The notes: generated by a model from the sequence alone, not told the origin. Shown: positions 33,909 through 42,265, counted from the first letter of the stretch. The stretch: DNA of 64,000 bases from Actinacidiphila cocklensis (GCF_907177275.1 NZ_CAJSLV010000046.1:62001-126000); one strand, 5' to 3'. Made by a program: numbers and translations.

Positions 33909-35327
33909 ATGTCGGTTGATGCGGGCCAGGACACCGCACACGGCAATCCGCAGGACGCCGCGCGTACGAGCCTCGACACGGCCGCGGCGCGGAATCTGGC
34001 CACGACGACCAAGTCCACGCCCCAGATGCAGGGCATCTCGTCCCGGTGGCTGCTGAAGGTGCTGCCCTGGGTGCAGGTCAACGCGGGCACGTACCGGGTC
34101 AACCGGCGGCTGAGCTACGCCGTCGGGGACGGGCGGGTGACGTTCGTCAAGACCGGGTCGCAGGTCCGGGTCATCCCGCAGGAGCTGGGCGAGATCGCCC
34201 ACCTGCGGTCCTTCGAGGACGGGGAGGCGCTGACCGCGCTCGCGGACCGCTTCGTCCAGCGGGAGTTCGCGCCCGGCGAGGTGCTGGCCGAGGTGGGGCA
34301 GCCGGCCGACACCGTCTATCTGATCGCCCACGGAAAGGTCGAGAAGCTCAGCGAGGGCTCGTACGGCGAGCAGAACCGCCTCGGCACCCTGGCCGACGGC
34401 GACCACTTCGGCGAGCAGGTGCTGCTCAGCGGGGACGGCGAGTGGGCCTTCACCGCCCGCGCGGTGGCGGCCACCACCGTACTGGCGCTGCCCCGGCAGG
34501 CCCTGGAGCAGCTGCTCGCCCAGGCGACGTCGCTGCGCGAGCACCTGGATGCGGTCCTGGTGATCCCGCAGCAGCGGGCCAACAGGCGCGGCGAGGCGAA
34601 CATCGAACTCGCCTCGGGGCACCGGGGTGAGGCCCAGCTGCCCGGCACCTACGTCGACTACGAGGTCAAGCCCCGCGAGTACGAACTGAGCGTCGCCCAG
34701 ACCGTCCTGCGCGTCCACAGCCGCGTCGCCGACCTCTACAACGAACCGATGAACCAGACCGAGCAGCAACTCAAGCTCACTGTCGAGGCGTTGCGGGAGC
34801 GCCAGGAGCACGAGCTGATCAACAACCCGGAGTTCGGGCTGCTCAACAACGCGGAGTACGAGCAGCGCATCCAGCCGCACGCCGGCCCGCCGCTGCCCGA
34901 CGACCTGGACGAGCTGATCAGCCGCCGCCGCGGCACCCGCTACCTGCTGGCCAACCCCAGGACGATCGCTGCCATCGCCCGGGAGTGGACCCGGGCCGGC
35001 ATCTACCCCGACCCGGTCGAGTGCCTCGGCTCCACCGTCCCCGCCTGGCGCGGCATCCCGATCCTGAGCTGCAACAAGATCCCGGTCACCGAGGCCCGCA
35101 CCAGCTCGATCATCGCGATCCGTACCGGCGAGGACAACCAGGGCGTGATCGGCCTCAACCAGACCGGCCTGCCCGACGAGTACGAACCCGGCCTGAACGT
35201 GCGCTTCATGGGCGTGGACGAGAAGGCCATCATCAGCTACCTGGTCAGCACGTACTTCTCCGCGGCCGTCCTGGTGCCCGACGCGCTGGGCGTGCTGGAG
35301 AACGTGAACGTGTCCAACTGGCGCTGA
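33909..35327 (+). CDS. Family 2B encapsulin shell protein with cyclic-nucleotide-binding domain
   Basis: This encodes 472 residues. An N-terminal arm ([23 protein letters not shown]) leads to the HK97-type fold, interrupted by an inserted cyclic-nucleotide-binding domain at about residues 95-200 ([40 protein letters not shown]). The shell fold resumes ([38 protein letters not shown]) and ends in NVNVSNWR. This is the diagnostic architecture of family 2B encapsulin nanocompartments. Known partners are terpene cyclases or other enzymes encoded nearby; none is present here. It is monocistronic, with its own terminator. Confidence 0.93.
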   Translation: MSVDAGQDTAHGNPQDAARTSLDTAAARNLATTTKSTPQMQGISSRWLLKVLPWVQVNAGTYRVNRRLSYAVGDGRVTFVKTGSQVRVIPQELGEIAHLRSFEDGEALTALADRFVQREFAPGEVLAEVGQPADTVYLIAHGKVEKLSEGSYGEQNRLGTLADGDHFGEQVLLSGDGEWAFTARAVAATTVLALPRQALEQLLAQATSLREHLDAVLVIPQQRANRRGEANIELASGHRGEAQLPGTYVDYEVKPREYELSVAQTVLRVHSRVADLYNEPMNQTEQQLKLTVEALRERQEHELINNPEFGLLNNAEYEQRIQPHAGPPLPDDLDELISRRRGTRYLLANPRTIAAIAREWTRAGIYPDPVECLGSTVPAWRGIPILSCNKIPVTEARTSSIIAIRTGEDNQGVIGLNQTGLPDEYEPGLNVRFMGVDEKAIISYLVSTYFSAAVLVPDALGVLENVNVSNWR

Positions 35328-35353
35328 CTAGCGGCGCCGAGCGCCCGTGAAAA

Positions 35354-35389
35354 GGCCCCGCCGCCCGGTCAGGTCCGGGCGGCGGGGCC
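35354..35389 (+). terminator. Hairpin terminator after encapsulin
   Basis: GGCCCCGCCGCCCG and CGGGCGGCGGGGCC arms (14 bp) flank a short GTCAGGTC loop, 27 nt after the encapsulin stop. It also serves the convergent DUF4239 gene. Confidence 0.85.
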
Positions 35390-35417
35390 GCTTCATGCGC
35401 GGAGCCGCTTCATGCGC

Positions 35418-36167
35418 TCACAGCAGCTGGCGGAAGAGGTCGGAGGAGACCGCGAGACCGCTTCCGAAGGGCGCGTCGAGGTCCCAGATCAGGAACAGCA
35501 GGAAGGCGATCAGCGCGCTGAAGAGCCCGGCGAGCAGCAACTCCTTCGCCGACCGCCTGATCTGCAGCGTGAAGATCAGCCCGACCGTCACCAGCGCCCC
35601 GGCGATCAGCCCGAACCACACCACCCCCGGCATCGTCGAGCCGGCGTTCTGCCCGCGCGAGGCCCGCGCCGTGTCGGCCGCGGCGACCTCGTCCACCACC
35701 GGCTGGTACGCCTGCGCCGCCAGATCGCTCTTCGGGTCGAAGGTCGTGACGTCGGTGCGCACCTGGTTGAGCAACTCCGTCCCCCGCGGCGAGAGTTCGC
35801 CGTGGTCGCGCATGTAGGACCACTCCTTGTCGGCGACGAACGCGGCATAGGCGTCGACGTCCGCCCGTACCTTGTCCCTGACCCCGGCCGGGTAGACCTG
35901 CACCCGGGCCTTGACCTCGTGCAGCGCCTGCGTCTCGGCCAGCACGTCGGCCTGCGCCCCGCCCATCCCCTCCCACACTCCGGCGATCGCCAGGCCCAGC
36001 ACGATCGCGTAGATCACCCCGATCATCATGACCATGTACTCGATGACGTCCGGCGTCTCGCTCGGGTCGTCGTCCTCGGAGATCCTGCGGTGCCTGAGGA
36101 CGACGACGGAGACGACGACCGCGCAGACCGCGGCCATCGCGATCAGCAGTACCACCCATTGCGACAT
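35418..36167 (-). CDS. DUF4239 (bestrophin-like) membrane protein
   Basis: This encodes 249 residues. Two N-terminal helices (WVVLLIAMAAVCAVVVSVVVL; VMMIGVIYAIVLGLAIAGVW) are followed by a helical soluble region (DVLAETQALHEVKARVQVY, ELLNQVRTDVTTFDPKSD) and two C-terminal helices (VVWFGLIAGALVTVGLIFTL; LLLAGLFSALIAFLLFLIW). It matches the DUF4239 layout. Function is unknown. It is convergent with the encapsulin gene, so co-regulation is not implied. Confidence 0.85.
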   Translation of the reverse strand: MSQWVVLLIAMAAVCAVVVSVVVLRHRRISEDDDPSETPDVIEYMVMMIGVIYAIVLGLAIAGVWEGMGGAQADVLAETQALHEVKARVQVYPAGVRDKVRADVDAYAAFVADKEWSYMRDHGELSPRGTELLNQVRTDVTTFDPKSDLAAQAYQPVVDEVAAADTARASRGQNAGSTMPGVVWFGLIAGALVTVGLIFTLQIRRSAKELLLAGLFSALIAFLLFLIWDLDAPFGSGLAVSSDLFRQLL

Positions 36168-36186
36168 GTGAACTCCCCCTCGCGTC

Positions 36187-37035
36187 CTACCGGTTGTTCC
36201 TGCGATACGCCCCGGACCCGGGCTTGAGCACGGCAGCGGCCAGCAGTCCCGGCACCGTCGTGAGCAGCAGCGTGGTCGTGAGCTTGCGCCGGTGCGGCTC
36301 CGGCGCCGCCGCCTGCGCGACCTTCTGCCGCGGCCAGTGCACGACGGCCGGCGGCGCCTGGTGCGGCGCGGGCCTGACGACGGGCTTCGGCTTCGGCTTC
36401 GGCTTCGGTGCGGGCGGCTTGGGGGCGGGCTTGACCACCGGCTTCGGAACGACCTTCACCACCGGTTTCGGCTTCGGCTTCGGTGCGGGCTCAGGCGCGG
36501 GTTTCACCACCGGTTTCGGCACGGGCTTCGGCGTCGGCTTGACCGGCGGTTCGACCGGCGGCTTCGTCGGCGGCACCGGCTTGTGGCAGTGCAGCGGCGG
36601 GGGCCACTGCCAGTGCGGATGCCACCGCCCGCACCAGTACGCGGGCCGCGGCTTGTGCACGTGCGGCTTGTGCGGCTTGTGCGGCTTGTGCGGCTTGTGC
36701 GGCTTGTGCGGCTTGTGGATGTGCGGTTCGTGCGGCGGCTTCGGTCGGTGGATGTGCGGCAGGCGCGGCGGCTTCGGCAGGTGGATCTGCGGCGGCCTGG
36801 GCGCGTGGATCTTCGGCGGCTTCGGACGGTCGGCGGACACGGGAACACGCACATGCGCGGGTATCGGTACGGGCAGGCGTACGGACGCGGCGGCAGGCAG
36901 GCCGGCGGGCGCCGGCGGGTCCGCAGGCCCGGGGTCGGCCGCGGCGACACCGCAGAACCCCCACGACCCCACGGCCGCCGTGACCACGGCAAGTGCCGCC
37001 CACGCGCGGATGCGCTTCCCCCTAGAAGTGCTCAC
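36187..37035 (-). CDS. Lys/Pro/His-repeat envelope protein
   Basis: This encodes 282 residues from GTG 37035. A signal peptide (AWAALAVVTAAVGSWGFCGVAAADPG) is followed by an extended repeat domain. It includes KPHKPHKPHKPHKPHKPH (about residues 110-127), an aromatic/Cys patch (YWCGRWHPHWQWPPPLHCH) and long PKPKPKPVVKPAP stretches, ending in a hydrophobic helix (TTLLLTTVPGLLAAAVL) and a short basic tail. It resembles a wall-spanning, metal-chelating (His-rich) spacer. No enzymatic domain is seen. It lies 20 bp downstream of the promoter region for the DUF4239 gene and just left of the integrated element. Confidence 0.75.
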   Translation of the reverse strand: MSTSRGKRIRAWAALAVVTAAVGSWGFCGVAAADPGPADPPAPAGLPAAASVRLPVPIPAHVRVPVSADRPKPPKIHAPRPPQIHLPKPPRLPHIHRPKPPHEPHIHKPHKPHKPHKPHKPHKPHVHKPRPAYWCGRWHPHWQWPPPLHCHKPVPPTKPPVEPPVKPTPKPVPKPVVKPAPEPAPKPKPKPVVKVVPKPVVKPAPKPPAPKPKPKPKPVVRPAPHQAPPAVVHWPRQKVAQAAAPEPHRRKLTTTLLLTTVPGLLAAAVLKPGSGAYRRNNR

Positions 37036-37181
37036 GCGTTCATCGTCAGCACCCCGGCACCCGACGCGCCCGCATACTCCCGCCGTTCCCCGAAAGGAGT
37101 AACGGAGCGCCCAAACACTCGATCATCCGTGCGAGCCGGCGCGGGGGAGTCCGGGACATACCCGGGTAGGAGAAGAGGGGG

Positions 37182-37236
37182 TGGGCGTGGACGGTTTCGA
37201 ACCGCCGACATCCGCCTTGTAAGGGCGGCGCTCTTT
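37182..37236 (-). other. Attachment-site remnant: 3' part of tRNA-Val(UAC)
   Basis: On the minus strand, a tRNA 3' portion can be read: end of the D-stem (AGAGC), anticodon stem-loop CCGCC-CTTACAA-GGCGG (anticodon TAC), variable loop, T-arm GGCGG-TTCGAAA-CCGTC and acceptor strand CACGCCC plus A73. The matching 5' acceptor GGGCGTG and D-arm are missing; the sequence beyond 37236 is unrelated. This is the direct-repeat remnant (attR-like) left by site-specific integration into a tRNA gene. The intact tRNA should lie at the other end of the element, outside the window. Confidence 0.85.
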
Positions 37237-37293
37237 CTCTGTTGACCTGCCAAGTGTCCCTAGATGGAGATCATTTGGGAGATTTTCGGGAGA

Positions 37294-38535
37294 TCAACTT
37301 TCCTCCCACACTCTCGACCACCCAAGCGCCCGCATCCCGCGCTCGTAGATCCCCTGGAGCCCTTCCAGCCTAGCGCGTCGCATGTCCGGAGTGGGGTGCT
37401 GATACACGGCCTTGATCCCGGGGCGCTTGTGGCCGGCCTGCTCGAAGGCCAACGCGGGCTTCACGCCTATCTCGTCCTGGTAGGTGTCGTGGGTGTGCCG
37501 GAGGGCGCGCATGGTCAGGCCCGGCATGATCGGCTCCCAGGCGCTGCGCGGCGCGTGGCCCTTGCTCGCCGCCAGTGCCTCGCGACCGTCGGATGCCGGA
37601 CGAACCACCTGCCGGCCGAAGTTGCCGCGCCGCCAGTGGCCGCCAGCTCGCGTGCAGAACAGGAACTCGGTCCGGCACGCGGCGGCATGAGTCGCCAGCA
37701 GCTCGGCGAGGAACGGGGGCAAGTCGATCGAGCGCTTCGACTCCGCGGTCTTCACCGGCTCCAGGCCGAGGAAGAGGCCCAGGCGCTCGCCGTCCGGGCC
37801 GCGCTGGGTGTACTCGGCGACTTCCTCGGCGACCGCCAGCGTGGGGCAGGTGAAGCCGCGCTCACGCCGCTCCCCCAGCGAGGCAGGCCGCAACGCCAGG
37901 GACTCGCCCCACCGGACGCCGGCGAACGCCGTGGTGATGATGTGCAGACCGTCGAGCGGGCCGACGCGTCGGGCGAGCTGGAGTACGACCTCCGGCGGTG
38001 CCCACATCTCCGCCGTGTCCTTCGCGTGCAGGGTCTCCTTCACGGCGGCTGGCCTCGACCGGCGCCGGTTCGCCAGCGGGTTGACGAGCAGGCGCTTCGC
38101 GTCGACTGCGCCGGTGAGAATCTGCGACATGATCGTGAGGCACTTCGTCGCCGTGCTGTCGTCACAGCCCAGTCCGTTGGCCCAGTTCTCCGCGTCGTAC
38201 CAAGTGATGCCCTGCAAGGGCGTGTGCTCCCACCGGGGCAGAATGTGGGTCTCCAGCTTCTCCCACATGGTGCCGCGGGTGCGGCCGCGCGGCTCCCGGT
38301 CCGCCATGTACTTCCGCGCCCACGCGCCGAAGGGGCCGCGCGCGAGGGCGGGGTCGATCCACCGACCCTCGCGGATTGCCGCCTCTTGAGCGTCTCCCCA
38401 CTCGATCGCGGTGCGCTTCGTCGGGAACCCGGGCTCACTGCCCCAGGTCCCGTCAGGTTTCAGGTACCGGGAGCGCCAGGTCACCTTGCCCTTGCTGCCC
38501 TTGGCGGTGCTGACGCGCTTCTCGGCATACGCCAT
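37294..38535 (-). CDS. int: Tyrosine recombinase (integrase)
   Basis: This encodes 413 residues from ATG 38535. The N-terminal SAM-like DNA-binding domain (FGAWARKYMADREPRGRTRGTMWEKLETHILPRW) is followed by a catalytic domain with Arg I in TAFAGVRWGESLAL, the H-x-x-R region as ALRHTHDTYQ, GHKRPGIKAVYQHP and the nucleophile Tyr in VYQHP. The Lys-containing beta-hairpin is probably near KTAESKRSIDLP. It lies 58 bp from the tRNA-derived att site, so it is the recombinase that inserted the element. Confidence 0.93.
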   Translation of the reverse strand: MAYAEKRVSTAKGSKGKVTWRSRYLKPDGTWGSEPGFPTKRTAIEWGDAQEAAIREGRWIDPALARGPFGAWARKYMADREPRGRTRGTMWEKLETHILPRWEHTPLQGITWYDAENWANGLGCDDSTATKCLTIMSQILTGAVDAKRLLVNPLANRRRSRPAAVKETLHAKDTAEMWAPPEVVLQLARRVGPLDGLHIITTAFAGVRWGESLALRPASLGERRERGFTCPTLAVAEEVAEYTQRGPDGERLGLFLGLEPVKTAESKRSIDLPPFLAELLATHAAACRTEFLFCTRAGGHWRRGNFGRQVVRPASDGREALAASKGHAPRSAWEPIMPGLTMRALRHTHDTYQDEIGVKPALAFEQAGHKRPGIKAVYQHPTPDMRRARLEGLQGIYERGMRALGWSRVWEES

Positions 38536-38646
38536 CGGATCACCTCTTGGGGGTGCTGCGTGTGTGGTTGGGGACGGCGGCCAGATTCCCCCCTGGCCGC
38601 CGATCTCCCCTCGGCAGGACCGCATTGAGCGGCCCTTGGTGAGGTC

Positions 38647-38799
38647 TCAGTCTGCCTTCCACGGCGACACGGCGCCGTGGTCAAGCAGCTGCTCGCTCAC
38701 GTACATCACGTGGCCGGTCAAGACCGGCCTCACCCACAGCAGCACCCCAAGCGGCATGCTGGACACGCGTAGAACACGGACCATAGTGCGGCCCTTCAC
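38647..38799 (-). CDS. Small hypothetical ORF
   Basis: This encodes 50 residues from GTG 38799 (VKGRTMVRVLRVSSMPLGVL...), ending SPWKAD; an internal ATG at 38784 is an alternative start. The reading frame stays open further upstream without a good start. It lies between the integrase and repressor on the same strand, the usual place for an excisionase or a small immunity gene, but no helix-turn-helix is visible. The rest of 38536-38896 shows no gene. Confidence 0.35.
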   Translation of the reverse strand: MKGRTMVRVLRVSSMPLGVLLWVRPVLTGHVMYVSEQLLDHGAVSPWKAD

Positions 38800-38896
38800 C
38801 CCGAACTGGGCGGCCCCCTCATCGGTCCGGTCATGCTGCCACGGGCGCGTGCGCTGCGTACACCCTTTCTAGCCATCTGATGACCAGAAAGGTCAA

Positions 38897-39397
38897 TCAC
38901 TGATTATCTGATGAATCGTCCGCTACTTCTCCGAGCCGGTCGAGGTGCCCCTCCTGGCGCTCCCACTCGCGCAAGATGGCGCGTTTCTCCTCGTCGGTCG
39001 CACCCTCGCGACCCTTGACGATGATCACGATCTCGCCACCTGACCCGATGGTCTTGAGTCGGGTGTCCAGCGCCGTGCCGTCAGCGAGGGCCTGGGCGAT
39101 TCGGTACGGCAACCCTTCGAGGCTCGCCACGGCGGCGGCCTGCGTGGTTTCTGGTGCTGGCGCTGGAGTGGGCTCGCCGCCATCGAGGATGGCCTGCACC
39201 GACCCCTCGGCCCACCCGATCGCAGCCTCGACTGCGCGTAGCGTCGGTGTGACCTTCTGGAACTCCTGGCCTCGCTCGATGGCTCGAATGGTGCCGGCGC
39301 TGACGTCGGCGCGGGCGGCGAGTTCGGCCTGCGTCAGTTCCTGCGCTTTGCGGGCAGCGCGGAGCGCAGTGCCGACTCGCGCCCAAGGTGTCTCCAT
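38897..39397 (-). CDS. XRE-family immunity repressor
   Basis: This encodes 166 residues. The N-terminal helix-turn-helix is RVGTALRAARKAQELTQAELAARADVSAGTIRAIERGQEFQKVTP (about residues 6-51). The C-terminal half (GEIVIIVKGREGATDEEKRAILREWERQEGH) probably mediates oligomerisation. It is divergent from a small Cro-like XRE gene, with three palindromic operators between them, so it is very likely the element's master repressor. No Ser-Lys peptidase motif of LexA/CI type is seen, so induction is probably not by RecA-stimulated self-cleavage. Confidence 0.87.
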   Translation of the reverse strand: METPWARVGTALRAARKAQELTQAELAARADVSAGTIRAIERGQEFQKVTPTLRAVEAAIGWAEGSVQAILDGGEPTPAPAPETTQAAAVASLEGLPYRIAQALADGTALDTRLKTIGSGGEIVIIVKGREGATDEEKRAILREWERQEGHLDRLGEVADDSSDNQ

Positions 39398-39517
39398 GGT
39401 GGTCCATCATGCAACACCTTGATGCAACAGGGGAGTGGCAATCCGGCCCTTTGACCTGCGCGTAGGGGTTTCTTTCGGCGCACGGGTGTTGCATGGCGCG
39501 CGCCCCCTGCGCCCCGA

Positions 39518-39534
39518 GCGTCACGACCTGACGC
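39518..39534. promoter_or_regulatory. Immunity operator O1
   Basis: GCGTCACGACCTGACGC is a 17-bp palindrome, one mismatch per half from the consensus GCGTCAGA-N-TCTGACGC. It is the copy nearest the repressor gene. Confidence 0.75.
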
Positions 39535-39540
39535 TCCGCA

Positions 39541-39557
39541 GCGTCAGAATCTGACGC
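39541..39557. promoter_or_regulatory. Immunity operator O2 (perfect copy)
   Basis: GCGTCAGAATCTGACGC is a perfect 8-bp inverted repeat around a single central base. It lies 23 bp centre to centre from O1, about two helical turns, suggesting cooperative binding on one DNA face. Confidence 0.85.
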
Positions 39558-39574
39558 GAGATTCCGCGAGGTTC

Positions 39575-39604
39575 TTGCAGATTCCACGCGCACAGCGTTA
39601 GATT
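39575..39604 (+). promoter_or_regulatory. Early promoter for cro-like gene, probably leaderless
   Basis: A -35 box TTGCAG (39575-39580) and -10 box TAGATT (39599-39604) are separated by 18 bp. The predicted transcription start falls at about 39610-39611, coinciding with the GTG start codon, so the mRNA would be leaderless. The -10 box is inside operator O3, so repressor binding would occlude it. Confidence 0.7.
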
Positions 39605-39611
39605 CTGACGG
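39595..39611. promoter_or_regulatory. Immunity operator O3
   Basis: GCGTTAGATTCTGACGG is a 17-bp imperfect copy of the operator consensus. It overlaps the -10 box of the early promoter and ends on the first base of the cro-like start codon. Confidence 0.78.
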
Positions 39612-39829
39612 TGACAGCGAACGGCACTGCTATCCGCAGCATCCGAGAAGCGCAGAATCTATCCCTGCGTGGTCTCGCTCGCGCGACCAAGCGTCAGCCC
39701 AGCCATATCTCCCGCCTGGAGCGGGGACTGTGCGGGGCGTCCGGCGACACGGTCGAGCGGATCGCGGCGGCTCTGGGAGTGCCGGTCGATGCCATCGCCC
39801 CGCCCGCCCCCACTGAGGAGACGCAGTGA
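39611..39829 (+). CDS. Small Cro-like XRE DNA-binding protein
   Basis: This encodes 72 residues from GTG 39611 and consists almost wholly of a helix-turn-helix: AIRSIREAQNLSLRGLARATKRQPSHISRLERGLCGASGDTVERIAAALGV. It has no SD and its promoter predicts a leaderless mRNA. Divergent position relative to the repressor and operator overlap indicate a Cro-type early switch protein. Its stop overlaps the next start (GTGA), beginning a long coupled early operon. Confidence 0.88.
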   Translation: MTANGTAIRSIREAQNLSLRGLARATKRQPSHISRLERGLCGASGDTVERIAAALGVPVDAIAPPAPTEETQ

Positions 39830-40077
39830 CCGCCAAGGCCACGCGCAAGCCCCCGGTCAAGGACCCCGTCATCGACATCCGGACGCTGGAGCGCTTCACG
39901 CCCGAGCAGGTCGAAGAGCTGAAGCTCTCGCCCTACACGGCCGCGACGCTCCGGAAGAAGGCGCAGCGTCGCGAGATTCACCACCACCGCGACGGCATGA
40001 AGATCACGTTCACGCGCGATGACCTGCAGCGCAACGCGGACCTGGGCGCCACCGCCCCGCTCGCGATCGGCGCCTGA
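39826..40077 (+). CDS. Small early DNA-binding/excisionase-like protein
   Basis: This encodes 83 residues, basic and helical. PYTAATLRKKAQRREIHHHRDGMKITFTRDDLQRNAD resembles the winged-helix fold of MerR/Xis-type helix-turn-helix_17 proteins (helix, R-R-E-I-H wing, F-T-x-D-D-L). It is translationally coupled to the cro-like gene. The excisionase role is inferred from fold and location only. Confidence 0.6.
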   Translation: MTAKATRKPPVKDPVIDIRTLERFTPEQVEELKLSPYTAATLRKKAQRREIHHHRDGMKITFTRDDLQRNADLGATAPLAIGA

Positions 40078-40166
40078 CCCCCCACGTGCAAAGGGGCCGC
40101 CCGGACGGCAATCCCGGCGACCCCCACGGCTCCACCTCACCCAACGCAGATCAGAGAGGTTTCGCC

Positions 40167-40607
40167 ATGTCCGAACAGAGTATCCAGCGTCCGACGGTCG
40201 TCGCCGTCTTCGACGCCTTCATCGAGGAGCTGCTCGCCGACCCGGTGACCGCGCCCCTGACACACGACGCCAACTGGTCGATGCGCAGCAGCTCCCTGGG
40301 CTCCTACATCCAGGTCATCCAGCACGTGCACGCCGAGGACCCGCAGGCGGTGCTCAGCGCCGTGGCGTGGCGGTTCGGTGGCGAGTTCGCGGTCGGCGGC
40401 CCCGCCAGCCCGGGGACCGTCTGGCACGAACTGGAGACAACGTGGGAGGGCGTGCAGCTGACGCTGAAGCTCGCCGCGCCGGGCATGAGCGCCGAGGACG
40501 CGCTGCGGGCCAGGGTCGCCGAACTGGAGCAGCAGCTCGCCGCCGGCACACCGCCCGAGCCGGCCGCCGTCCGCACACTGGCCGACGCGCAGGGCGGTGC
40601 GGTGTGA
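40167..40607 (+). CDS. Early-region hypothetical protein
   Basis: This encodes 146 residues from ATG 40167, with SD AGAGAGG. Features are TVVAVFDAFIEELLADPVTAPLTHDANWSM, VLSAVAWRFGGEFAV and a C-terminal coiled-coil (SAEDALRARVAELEQQLAA) of the kind seen in phage coiled-coil accessory proteins. No family is recognised. It is coupled to the next gene by GTGTGA overlap. Confidence 0.65.
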   Translation: MSEQSIQRPTVVAVFDAFIEELLADPVTAPLTHDANWSMRSSSLGSYIQVIQHVHAEDPQAVLSAVAWRFGGEFAVGGPASPGTVWHELETTWEGVQLTLKLAAPGMSAEDALRARVAELEQQLAAGTPPEPAAVRTLADAQGGAV

Positions 40608-40903
40608 GCAGCCAGATCACGGTCTTCCTAGACAAACACGCGGACGCCCGCGGCTCCGGCGCACTCGGAGCCCTGTGGTTGTACTCCGATGGCAAGCAGA
40701 GCACGTCCGTCACGCTCCAGTTCCCCAGCGGTACCCCCCTGGCCGATCAGGTCAAGGCTGCCGAGTCGCTGTTGCGGGGCGTCCAGCGGTGGCGTGACGA
40801 CCTGGTGGCCTACGACGAGCGCCAGCGCACGGCACAGGACGAACTCGTCGAGGCCCGCGCGGAGATCGCCCGACTCAAGGCCGAGGCAGGTGAAGGCGAA
40901 TGA
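40604..40903 (+). CDS. Early-region hypothetical protein with coiled coil
   Basis: This encodes 99 residues from GTG 40604. The N-terminal beta-rich part (QITVFLDKHADARGSGALGALWLYSDGK) and the C-terminal coiled coil (AQDELVEARAEIARLKAEAGE) suggest an oligomeric small protein. It overlaps both neighbours by 4 bp. No family is recognised. Confidence 0.62.
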   Translation: MSSQITVFLDKHADARGSGALGALWLYSDGKQSTSVTLQFPSGTPLADQVKAAESLLRGVQRWRDDLVAYDERQRTAQDELVEARAEIARLKAEAGEGE

Positions 40904-41616
40904 GCGCCCCGCTGAGCGAGCAGACGCTCGCCGCGATCCGCGCCGACTTGGCCGCCGTGCCCGCGCCGCCGTGGCGCTGGATCGGCGTCCGCGGTGCCGG
41001 CGGCCCGCAGCTCGTCACCGACCACTCCGGCCGCCAGTACCTGCTGCGCGCGGCCAAGCCGGTCGACGGCCGCGGTGACGAAGTGCTGGATCCCGCGACC
41101 GACTACCCGGTGTATGGCGACCTGGAGTTCCGCGACCAGCGCAACGGCGAGCAGTACCCGACGATGCGGGCCGGCGACCGACTCGCCGTCGGCCGCACGT
41201 CGTACGACGAGGACTCGATCATCGACGTTGACAACCCGGTGGCTCGGTGGGTGGAGCGGTCCGCCGCGCACGCCGCTGCGCTGCTGGCAGAGGTCGACCG
41301 GTTGGCCGAGCAGCGAGACCGGCGGCGTGGCCGGCTGGTCAAGCTCCAGAACGACGCCCTGAACATGCGCGGCGCACTCTCCCCTGATGGCGAGCCACGG
41401 AAGGTCCCGTTTCCGCTGGGCGAGACGTTGACGCCCGCCGTGGAGTGGCTGATCGCACGCGTCGCCGAGCTGGAGCAGCAGGCTGCGGAGGTGCGCGCCG
41501 CCGGGGCTGAGATCGTCCGGTCGCTTCTACCGACTCAGCCGGACAACGAGACCGACGAGGGCATTGCGTGGGCGCTCAACCTAGCGGCCGACGCTGTGGA
41601 GCGGGAGCATCGATGA
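40900..41616 (+). CDS. Early-region hypothetical protein
   Basis: This encodes 238 residues. PPWRWIGVRGAGGPQLVTDHSGRQYLLRAAK and a later ARWVERSAAHAAALLAEVDRLAEQRDRRRGRLVKLQNDALNMRGALSPDGEPRKVPFPLGETLTPAVEWLIARVAELEQQ resemble actinophage early proteins with a ribbon-like N-terminal domain and a helical C-terminus. Function is unknown. It is coupled by 4-bp overlaps at both ends. Confidence 0.65.
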   Translation: MSAPLSEQTLAAIRADLAAVPAPPWRWIGVRGAGGPQLVTDHSGRQYLLRAAKPVDGRGDEVLDPATDYPVYGDLEFRDQRNGEQYPTMRAGDRLAVGRTSYDEDSIIDVDNPVARWVERSAAHAAALLAEVDRLAEQRDRRRGRLVKLQNDALNMRGALSPDGEPRKVPFPLGETLTPAVEWLIARVAELEQQAAEVRAAGAEIVRSLLPTQPDNETDEGIAWALNLAADAVEREHR

Positions 41617-41834
41617 CCGGCCTGCTCACCGCCGGAGCGTGCTTCCTTGCCGCCGCGCTCGTCTACCGCCTCGACCGTCTGCGTGTCCGCCGGACGGCCC
41701 GCGAACGGACGCAGGCCGCCGGCCCCGCGCTGCTGCTGTACATCCCGCAGCAGGTCCAGGCCACCACCGAGGGCGACTGCCTCGACTGCGACCTGCCCCG
41801 GACCCGCAACCACGTCTGCAAGGACCGCACATGA
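41613..41834 (+). CDS. Small membrane protein with Cys motif
   Basis: This encodes 73 residues. A short N-terminal hydrophobic helix (GLLTAGACFLAAALVYRL) is followed by a basic stretch and a C-terminal CLDCDLPRTRNHVC, a possible zinc-binding CxxC...C. It starts at ATG 41613, overlapping the upstream stop. Confidence 0.6.
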   Translation: MTGLLTAGACFLAAALVYRLDRLRVRRTARERTQAAGPALLLYIPQQVQATTEGDCLDCDLPRTRNHVCKDRT

Positions 41835-42265
41835 AGCTGACCCGCGGCCGCCGTCGGCCGTCCCCGGCCGATCTGGCGCCGGTTCCCGTCCCGCTCAAGT
41901 CCGCCCCGCCCGCCGAGCACACCGTGCCGTGGTTCGAGCGTCCGGAGGCGCAGCTCACGCCGCCGCCCACCCCGGCCGGCGCCACGCCCGCCCCGGTATT
42001 CCAGCCCAGCCGCTACGTCGTCCAGTACGACCGTCTCGGCCAGGTCGGCGACCGTCTCACGGGCCTGCGGCGCACGCCGCCCCCGCTGACCACGCACGCC
42101 GACTCGGCCGCCGACCTGGCGGAGCAGATCCGCACGGACGTCGACCCGTGGATCGGCGGGGGTGCCCGCATCGAGGTCACCATCGACATGGCCGTCTCGG
42201 GCGGCATGATCCGCGCCGGTGTTGTGGGCGGCGCGTTCAAGTTCACCCGCGGCGGCCTCCGGTGA
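41831..42265 (+). CDS. Early-region hypothetical protein
   Basis: This encodes 144 residues. A Pro-rich N-terminal half is followed by a compact C-terminal domain (ADLAEQIRTDVDPWIGGGARIEVTIDMAVSGGMIRAGVVGGAFKFTRGGL) with a probable beta-sheet core. No family is recognised. It is coupled to neighbours by ATGA and GTGA overlaps. Confidence 0.6.
   Translation: MKLTRGRRRPSPADLAPVPVPLKSAPPAEHTVPWFERPEAQLTPPPTPAGATPAPVFQPSRYVVQYDRLGQVGDRLTGLRRTPPPLTTHADSAADLAEQIRTDVDPWIGGGARIEVTIDMAVSGGMIRAGVVGGAFKFTRGGLR

Noticed and set aside
37182..37257. Complete tRNA gene
   Set aside because: The 5' acceptor strand and D-arm are absent beyond 37236; only the 3' part, as expected for an att remnant, is present.
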